Source: Sphaerolaimus hirsutus (lineage: Eukaryota > Nematoda > Chromadorea > Monhysterida > Sphaerolaimidae). Taken from it: a DNA stretch of 64,000 bases. This document shows, one piece after another, positions 30,534 through 40,500 of this stretch; position 1 is the first letter of the stretch; the number at the start of each line of letters is the position of its first letter. A program made the translations under genes and the position numbers. Below the pieces are notes generated by a model. The model saw nothing but the letters and a program-made list of their open reading frames with translations. It had not been told where the DNA came from and did no database searches. The stretch covers positions 19,155,206 through 19,219,205 of the forward strand of contig OZ038459.1 of the NCBI GenBank assembly GCA_964036195.1, read 5' to 3'.

Positions 30534-33400
30534 CGTCAAAATCGCTCCTTAAAAATAAAGATAGATAGACAGTTAATTTTTGGGGGGCGGGGGTTCGAAG
30601 GAAAGTAGCCAGAAAAATTCCTAAGATGGATAAGTAGCTGGAGCATTAGGGGTAGATTACTTGCGCTGGGAGTTTTCAAACTCCAGGTCCACAGCACTGC
30701 AAACGAATTTAAAATAACAAACAACAAAAACACATTATTCTACTATCACTTCAGCACGTGGAAATGGAAGATTGCATAAAGGTGTGCAATGCAATGGAAA
30801 AACTCATGGAAATACCTATTTAGCGCTGCGCACACTAGTTTACGGCTAAATCTTGGTAAACTCAAATGGGTTCACAGTCGATTTCTGAGTCTACCAGGTG
30901 CCAGTTCCGCAAAATGAGAAGTGAAATGGCAAAGGCGAAGTAGAAGCGCAAAGGTGAAGGAAATGGCAAGTGAATTGGCAAAAGCGAAGAGAAATTACTT
31001 TTTATTTCTATTTTTTTACTTCGCTTTTGCCAATTCACTTGCCGTTTCAATTCACCTTTGCGCTTTTACTTCGCTTTGCTATTTCACTTCTAATTTTGCG
31101 GAACTGGCCCCAGAATGAGGTGCCTGTCAACTACAGTTGATGGGGACTTAGAAAAACTCTTTTCGGTAAACTCAGATGCATTCAAACCGATTTACAAGTT
31201 TACCAAAATCCGGCAGTGAACTAGTGTGTGCACGCGCATTGTATCAATACTGAAAACATATACCTACTGCCATTTATGAAAAACAATTTCAATGGCTGCA
31301 TTTAAAAAAAAATTCCAGCCATCTCAAAGGGCTACCATGTAAATATAACAACCCATCCAACGAAGAAATAGTAGAAACGAAACCACAGCCGAATTGAAAC
31401 ACATCAGGAGCATGTCTAGCTCTTAGCAGATCCCACCCCAGCCAAACAGATATATTAAAAAGAAGTGAATACCGCACTTTCTCGAAACCCCCAGGGGTTT
31501 GATTATTTCACCAGTAAATTTGGGGGTTAACTCAAGGGGGGTAATACCAGGAAATACGGTACTTGTTGCTTAGATTTTGTAGCTTATCAACAATAACAGT
31601 TTTCGAAAGATTATCAAAAACTTAAAAAATATCAAAAACGAATTATTCTTACAGCAAGATCCACACTGATCAAGGCAACATTTTCAGGCAAACATTCAAA
31701 CATCATAAATATGCTCAACAAGAACTACTCATCTACTCACACAGCTCTCAGCGGTGTGTAAGATCTGGATCCCTAGACCAGGGCGATAGAAATGGTCACG
31801 ACGAATGGCAGCCACTTTGGATGAGTGCCAAAGCACGGCACCGCATCCCCGCCTTGCCCGAACAGCTGAAAAAATGTTAAAAATAGTTTAACATGTAATT
31901 AGAAAATAAAAGCCACACACGGGCAAAACCAGGGAGTCGACTAATTCCTGATTCAACCCTAGCAGTTGAATGTGGACGAAAGCTTAGTGGACAGCCCCTT
32001 AACCAGCCACCCCCGATTTATCCTACACCGCCGAGCCGCCTGGCCGCGCCCCTTTTCCGGCACGTCGGAATCACTCTAATCCGACTAGCTATCGATTAAT
32101 CCGACTAGCTATCGATTTGTTAAACCAAGAGCACTAAAAACTATCGCGAGCACGCAAGGACGTATCCAGGGGGGGGGGCGGAGGGGGCTGCAGCCCCCCC
32201 CCCTTCCCGGGGTGAGACCTAAAAAGTCAAGGAAAATGCGACTTTTTCTATATATTTTTCGATGTTTGTAAAAAATTTTGCGCGCAAGCGCGCAATTTCT
32301 TCCCCATTCATTGTATTTTCAGCGGATCGGCCCCTGTGAACCAATATCCATGGAAATGAACACATTTTTGCGAATTTCGCTTTCGCTGTATATGTATGCA
32401 TATTTACATACATATAAAGCGGTTCCCGGCGCTGGCGCCAACGCCAAAAGCGCCATGGCATGACGCCTTTGTATGGCGCTAGCGTCAAAACGCTTTTTGT
32501 CCCTATATAGGGAAAAAAATTTAGGGGGGGGGCTGAGCCCCCCCCCCCCCCCCGCTCGCCGGCCCCCGTAAACAAGCAGCCCCCCCCGCTCAAAAATCCT
32601 GGATACGTCCCTGCGAGCACGTTTCACCCTACATGGCATCACTTTTAAGCGTAGACTACACACGCACGTTATGAAAAGTAACAGATTCCGAACCCTTGAA
32701 ATGCTAGGCTTTTCCCGGCGACCCACTTTTACCGCACATACACTATTTTGAAAAAAGGGTACCGGCACAACAGGGGTGGCACCACTTTCCACACGCACAG
32801 GGACGTATACAGGATTTTTGAGCGAGGGGGGGGTCGCTACCTAGTTTACGGAGGCCCGCAACGGGTGGGGAGCGCAGCCCCCCCTTAATTTTTTTACTTA
32901 AATTGAAAATTGGTATCATGGCGCTGGCGCCATTAGCGTTGGCCCTAAAATATGTACGTAAAATATATACATATAGAGATGAGCACAACATTTAATGTAT
33001 ATTAGAGAGGTTTTAGGATACGGGTACCGATTTTCTGATAAACCCCGTGTACGGTGGAACAATGCGCGAACAAGTTTTTCTCCGGTCTCACCCGGGAACG
33101 GGGGGGGCCCCTGGATACGTCATCGCACACGCAAATTAAAAACTTGAGTGGTAGCTGGGTCGCATTTTGACCCGCACACAAAACCAATTAGCGACTTGCA
33201 AGGTCAAATTAATTAAATAAAAAGTTAGGTGTGGCACCTAGCTGCACATTGAGCGTTTTCACTACCAAAATCCTTGCAGCTTGCTAATTGCCAAAATTAT
33301 ACCGTGACCGCACTGTGTACACTCACCAGTACCTGTAAAAACATACCCTCCAGCCGCCATATCTCTTCAGCTCGTTCGCGCCCCATGATTTCGGTGTAAT
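30534..33400. other. Repeat field left of the BEL element
   Basis: 30826-31230 is a CGCACACTAG-family MITE (CGCTGCGCACACTAGTTTAC to GAACTAGTGTGTGCACGCG) split by a GGAACTGGC MITE (30896-31113, from GGTGCCAGTTCCGC to GCGGAACTGGCCCC). 31470-31562 is a short CCGTA copy. 32156-32616 and 32801-33122 are two ACGTATCCAGG elements with long G/C runs and GGCGCCAGCGCC-type centres, in opposite orientations. 31600-32150 shows no recognised gene. Confidence 0.5.
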
Positions 33401-33405
33401 GCGTC

Positions 33406-34502
33406 TGTAAAATAATACGGAACTTGATAAAGTGACTTGTGAACTAGCTCCTATTCCTAACCGAGGAAGAGGACAAATGTGAACAAGTGTAAGTTGACGT
33501 GAAGCGTCGTCTCTAGTTGACGTTCCGTTATTTTATCGAATGTGATTAGTTGAGTTGAAGTGAATTGACGTGAGTTAGTGTGAAGCAAATTTGTTTACCA
33601 AAGGTTTTGACGAACGGTTTTATTTAGACAATTTAAATACAAACAAATAAATGTAAATAAAATATATATAAAATTATACGTAAACAAAGGAATTAATTTA
33701 CAACTAAATTAATTACTTAAATAAAACGTAAAAGAAGCTCTAATTACCGGAGAAATAAGGCAATTTAAAGAGGGCACTTAATTACGACAAAAGGCGATAA
33801 TTAAGTGGCGCGGTTGTGAATAAAGCACCTCAAACAGCGCAGGTGTGAAATAAAGCACTGAGGTGACTTAAAGCACCAAGCGTTAAACTTAGCACCAAAA
33901 ACAAGCGACTTAATAAAGTGACTATGGCGCTTATTTTAGATCCTAGGAAGAGATTCGTGTGAAGTTGACGAGGTTGCAAACACTGCCAATTTTAGCTGTG
34001 AAATCGGCTTTTAAGGGCCAGACCGATGGCGATTGGTTTGGCGCCAATCGGTCGGCTTTAATCTCCGATTTTTACCCAACATTTCCAATTGTGAAAGTTC
34101 AATCCTTGCCCGCTCGCTTCTCCGATGAAAAGCGAGCTAAACTGGCAAGATAGTGAAAATGTGAGCCAAGCCAGACAGCATTTGAAATGGCGCGCGGGCC
34201 CGGCCCCCCACTCGGGGCGGGCCCGCCGCTTAACATAAACATGACGGCGTATTTGCGTGCTGCTTGTCAAGGAAATGTGGCGGAATGTGAGAAATGACTA
34301 AGATCTAAATATGTGAGCGATGTGAAGCGCACGTTGTAAACAACATCGCTTGAGATATTAAATGGTGAATGTGAAGATGTTAAGAAAAGGAATGTGAATA
34401 TGAATGAAATCTTAATAAGTTGAATTAATTAAATATAAAAGAGAACATAAGAACGTTAACTTAAATATTATAGGTTTTTACATTTTACGATAATGTTACA
34501 CA
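33406..34502 (-). repeat. 3' LTR of the BEL/Pao element
   Basis: 1097 bp, about 99% identical to 44602-45703. It contains a 64-codon ORF (33959-34153, plus strand) that also occurs in the other LTR; this is antisense to the element and probably not a gene. Confidence 0.95.
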
Positions 34503-34585
34503 CTCCCGAAACTAGAATAAAAATTAAATTAAATTTAATTTTATCTCAGCCAATCTCGGCAAATTGATGTGAAACAAAATCAAAA

Positions 34586-37500
34586 TCAAACGCCTGTGAT
34601 ACTCTCATCACTCCTGTGGTAGCAGATCGTCGGCGTCTTCGACGCCGGCATTTTCCCGGCCCTCCTCATGATGCTCGTCCATGGGTTCGACGGCATCCTC
34701 CTCAGGCTGGCTGCCTTCCCCGTGTCCGGGCGCCTGGTCTTCTGGGGCCCCCGCTGGTCGTCCCGGCCAGTTGGGGAGCTTCTCAGATTCCTCGGCGAGC
34801 CTCTCAAAGGCTTGTCGGAGCGCGTCGGTCTCGTCGACGATCGTCTTCGACGGCTCGGTGGGCTGCCATTGCTCCGATGCTGCAAGCGGTTGGCTTGATA
34901 GCAAGGGGACATGGGAGGTTGTGAATGAGGTCGTACACTGTGAAGTGATTGAGTTGAATTGGTCAAATGGTACGGTGGGGGATCTAGTTCTTGATCGTGA
35001 CTTTCTTCCATCTCTCCGAGCTCTATGTCGGACTGTGAAGGTGTTTGTCTGAGGAAGGTCACAGATCTTTTTAGATCGTTTAATTTTTGATTTGACCAGT
35101 TTTTGATTGATGTTATTGAATTTGTGAAAAGTTTGGGGTATAAACGAAAATGTTTGGTGTGACAATTTCTGCTCACCTGGGAGCCCTGCGACTCCAGCGA
35201 ATCTCTTGAGTCGCTTTTGCAAGGGCTCGCGGTCAGGGATCGCGTCTTCCATTGTGACTTCCGTTGTGACAGGCTCGGTGACTGTGAGTCTGGCGTTTGG
35301 TGACGAGCTCTGCGGTTGTGACTCGCAGGAGGGTGCAGGTTTTGTGACCCGGCGCGCCCCCGTCTCCATTTCGATTTCTTCGGCGCGTTCGGTACTATAA
35401 CCGACCGGGGGATCCGATCTAGGCTGTACCGAGCGTCCTGAAAGCCGTTTGAATGGAGAAACTCGTTTGAGGGGTGTGACAAACTTTGAAAGTAACTGTG
35501 ACGAACTTGACGATTGTGACGATTGTGTGACGGTTTGGTTTGACAAAGCGGGTTTGTTGAAGCCGCTTGTCGGCTTCTTCTGGCGGTTACGTCGCCGTCG
35601 CTTACCGATTTTTCCTTGTTGAACGGGCAGGGCTCCCATTTGTTTGGGTTTCTGTCCTTTCTGCCCTTTCTTCGGAAAAAGCCCTTGATGTCTGGCAGCA
35701 TACCCCTGCCGGTTACGAGCCGCCACTGCATGTAAACATAACCAATATACCCAATACAAGCAATTGTGATAATAATGAGTATGATGTTCACAGCTGTTTG
35801 AAGTGGCCCAGTAAGTAACGTATCTAATGCCGACGCACCACCTGTGACACTACCGTGAATGATGTGACCCAATTCTTTTCCCACACCTTCAAAATATGCA
35901 CCAACCCCTTGGCCAATGCCAGCAATATATGCTTGCACCGCTTTAGGATCGTTGGATTTTGTTGCAATATAATCGACTGAACGTGTGACTTGTTGTTCGA
36001 GTCGTTGCAAATTTTGAAAGTGATGATGTGCAGCCATGATACTGAATGCAATGTCAGTCATGCTTACACCTGGTGACCCGGAAACATTTAGTGTGAATGG
36101 TTTCCACGAGCCAGCCCAATTTAATTCGATTGGGAGTTTTGTGACGTGCAAATTCGTTGGTCCATTTTCGTTGGCCCATGAATTATCATTTAATTGATAA
36201 TATTTGTGATCTTTCATGAGACAATGATCTATTGGTGAGTGTGTGATCAGATCATTGGTGCCAGGAGCAACGAACATAATATGTGGGTGATTTGTGACTT
36301 TGACCGGCAGAAATTTATAACACGTATTGTTATATTCGTGTTGAAAATAAATAATTTCTGCTGTGACTGGTTTACAATCCCAGAACATTAATATATCTCC
36401 ATGCCATTCGGCATAGAGATTTTGACGTCCTAGCAATGCTCGCAAGCCAAGTGTGGGATTGAATGTGACAATTGCATGAATTATATCTAGTTGGGTCTGA
36501 CGGATGTGACATAATTGTTGCCAGATTGATCCAAATTGTTTTTGTTCTAGATGTGCAATTTTTTCAACTTCGTACTGTTGACGGGCTGTGAGCAAGTGAA
36601 ACACACCAACATCAAGATTTGGTGCGAGTTTGAAATGAAGAGGAGCTTTTTCGGTTGGAGGCTTTTTCAATTTCTTAAGTTGATATCGAAGAAATTGAAT
36701 GAATGCCGAGCCCTGGTCAATATATTTTGCGTCTTTTGGCACGCATTCTGCATTATTTGGGAATTGTTGTGATCTCCATGTGACAGAAAATGCAGCTTGC
36801 AATTTTTCCACTATGTAATGATTTTGTGAATATTGCGCATCGAATTGACCAATCTCTTGGAATGCACACTGCTTGTTAAAGGCGGTAGCATTCCATAAAG
36901 AGACGCCATTGTCGCTGTCATAACAATAGCCGGCTTGTGGGTTGCAATGTGACAGATCTTGAATTTCGGAAACTATTTTCTTTCCGTCAAGACTTGCGAC
37001 CACACCTTCCTCTATGTGAAAGTTCATTACTGTGTTACTCAAATTGTGACAAAAGTAACAATAATCGATGTGAAGTGATTTGTTAGTGCTCCACAATGCA
37101 TGACCGATTTTTATTAAAGGTTCGCCTTTCCAAGTTTTATTTTGGTAGGCGATCATGCAATCGTAGGTTGTGACTCTGTGGTTTTTAATGATTTCTGGTG
37201 GCAGCATAGCTTTTCCGCCCACCAGGCTCATATACGTGACTATAGTGTGCTCTTGTTGAAAGCATCTATAAATTGGTGTTGTTTGCGGCTGTACACGCAA
37301 CGTCCATATGGATACCACAATATCCTCTATGGCTGTGACTTGAGGAAAGTGACATGTTACTTTCTCCGGAAGTTGTATTGCGTGCCCAGTGCGTGTTTTA
37401 TGGCACAGATTAAAAGTTTTGTGATATTGATCTGTCCATGTGAGCGCGTTGGCTAATTTTGATTGTATTAGCAACGTGAGCGCCATTAAATGCGACACGT

Positions 37501-40500
37501 TTCCCCAGAACGAATATGTGCCAGTGTAGCGACATGTTCGACGTGGGTTTGCGCGTCTTGCATCTTGCTGTGAAGATTGTGATTGTTGATGTGATTGATC
37601 TGTTTGTGAATCATCCCCCTTATCAGGTGAAGGTTGTGAATTATCATCCTCTTTTACCTCAGTGTCGATTTGATATTCAACACCGTCCTCTGTGTCGATT
37701 TCAAGAGGCACTAGGTTAGATGGAGATCTACGTGTGCGACGACCGTTACTTGACAATACTGTGACTGCACGTATTTTGCCATCGCTTGACACGTGTATTT
37801 CGTGAACGCGGCCCATTTGCCACATGCCGCGTGGCTGTTTATCATCTGTGATTAACACCACTTGGCCACGTTTGGGAGCTTCATTGATTGTGCCTTTTTT
37901 CAAGCGTTGATTTTTAGCTCGATCTTTGAGTAGGTCAATGTATTGACGTGACCACTCATACCAAAGCACTTCACGATTGTGACGAATTTGGTCCCAAAGT
38001 AATGTGATGTCATCTCTGTCCTTTTCAGGCACAGAATTGAGTGCAATTTCGTCGATGCAGTTGACGTCATTGACACGTGGGGGTGTGAGTGTGTAGGTTT
38101 TTTCGATTTGTGAGGGTGTGAGGTTGAAAGATCCATCCGTCATTCTTTCCCATTCCTCTTTTGGAATTTTTCGCATGGGTTCAATCGTGGTGGAATCGAG
38201 TTCCAACTCACGTTTTTCATCCATGTAACATGGTGGTGGGGTGCCCCAAAGAAAATGTATTGGGCGCAGTATCGCTGCACCAATGTCTGTGTTTGACAAG
38301 TATGACAATGGTCGCGTATTGACGGAGAATTCGACGTCAAGCATGACTGTGAGAAATTCATGCCATGTGAGACAACGTTGTCCGCATGCTTTTTTGAGCA
38401 AGCGTTTGACTAAGCCTACCATGCGTTCGTACACGCCGCCTTGCCAAGGACTGTTGGCTGTGATAAAATGCCATTTTACGTCCGGTAGCATTTTTACACA
38501 ATTTTTGAATGCTGGGGCATTGTCGGACCAAATTGTGTCCGGCATGCCTCTACGTGAAATAAAACGATTTAGAGCCATAATTGTGTCGGCTGTCGAGACA
38601 CTATTGGTTGACTCTAAATGAATGGCGCATGTACTGAAGCATGTTAGCAACAAAATGTGTTGACTGTGACGGGTTCCGTTCTGTGAATAAACTAACGGTC
38701 CCATATAATCAATGCCAATATGTTGAAATGGCTTGATTTGTGATTGAGTTCGAGTGACAGGTAATGTGTGAAAATCAGGTAATGTGAATGGACCTCCTTC
38801 CGCTTTGCGGCATGTGACACATTTACGCAAAATTTTTGCAACTACCTGCTTGGCACTTGACAACCAGCAGTGTTCGCGTAAATCTGCTAAAGTGTGAAGC
38901 ATGCCACTGTGACCAGCAAGCTCATGAAAATGAGTAACCACTAGCGTTGTTAACCACCCGGTCTTTGGCAGGTAGTAAAACAATGAAGGGTTTCGGTGTT
39001 CTTTATGAGACACACGCGTGACACAATATAATAAATTATTCCACGCGTCCCATTTGAGCATGTGGTGTTTGCCAAGTTGCGCTTGTGAAATGCAACTGGC
39101 ACATTCCTCTGCCTGTGAAATGCGCAATACATGTCTAAATGCTTCGTTTAAATCAGCTTGTGTGATGGGTTTTGATAAATATTCGCTTTCGCGCTTTGCG
39201 GCTTTATGCATGGAGCGATTTAGCCAATATGTTTTGACACGAAGCAGATATACGACAGTACGCAACAATTTTGACAGTGTTGAAAATCGTCGAATGTCGA
39301 TTTCGAATGGATTTGAAGGGATGTGACGTTGTCGACTTTCAACAAACGGATTTTGAGGAGTGACATTTTGTGACAAATTGGGGTCCAAATTGACAGGTAC
39401 TTGCTGTGCAAGAGCATTAGCTGGTTGTGAATCAGGCTGTGAAACAGGCTGTGATGTTACTGCTCCAGCATATAAAGGTCGACTGATGTGAGTGTCGCCT
39501 TTCGCAAGTTCTTCAGTGACAGGTTGCGCTTGATATTGCGAAATGTCAAGCATGGTTGATGTGAGAGGTTCAGCTAAAAATGTGGGTCCGGTGAACCACA
39601 TTGTTTCGATCATTAGTTGATCAAAAGTACAACCCCGTGACGCGATGTCGGCTGGGTTGTCTTTTGTAGCAACCTTGCAAATTTGAATGCAATGTTTTGA
39701 CATTAGTGAATGGATTTTTGTGACCCGATTATTGACAAAAGTAGCCAGCGGCTTTGCTGTATACAGCCAGCCGATGACAACTGTACTATCGGTCCAGAGG
39801 AAATTACTGTGAATTTTCCATCCACCCAGCTCAACGAGTTCGTGATGTAAATAATCGATGAGCTGTGCACCAATTGTGACACCTAGCAATTCCAAGCGTG
39901 TGATTGTGAGGGGTTGACCTTGTTTTGACGGAAGTGGGGCTAATTTTGTGCGAGCTGTGAGAAAACCACTAAAATATCGGTCATCTTCATAACCATATTC
40001 GTCGGGTGAAATCGCTTTTTGACGCAAATAAGCGCAAACGGCGTATCCATCTTTTGAGGCATCACAAAACACATGTAATTCTAATGGTCGTGTGACGGCT
40101 TTGACGTCGATGCCAAAAGAATGAAATGAGCGCGGGAATTTGATTTGACTTATGGACGAGAGATGTCGTTTTAAATCGTCCAGTAAGTCATCCGCCTCTG
40201 GGTCTTCGATGAGTTCATCCCAGGTTGTGATATTGCACCTTTGAATTATTTGTGACACGCGAAATTTCAACCGAAATAACGCGGGTGCTGTGACGCCAAT
40301 AGGATTGTATGTTGAAGCCAGCAATTTGTTTAAATTGCGGCGTGTGGCTGTGACAATGAGCGTGAAATCCTTTTTGGGAGCTGGCACCGCAATGGTGTCT
40401 TCAATGTGATCGTAAACGAGACCCATTACTTTGATATATTGTGACTTTTTCGGGTTGAGGTCATCGGGTTTGATTTTCTCCGAGACCATAGGCGAATTTG

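Noticed and set aside
33959-34153. 64-codon ORF present in both BEL LTRs (also 45160-45354)
   Set aside because: It is antisense to the element and present twice because the LTRs are duplicated; no domain or independent promoter is seen.
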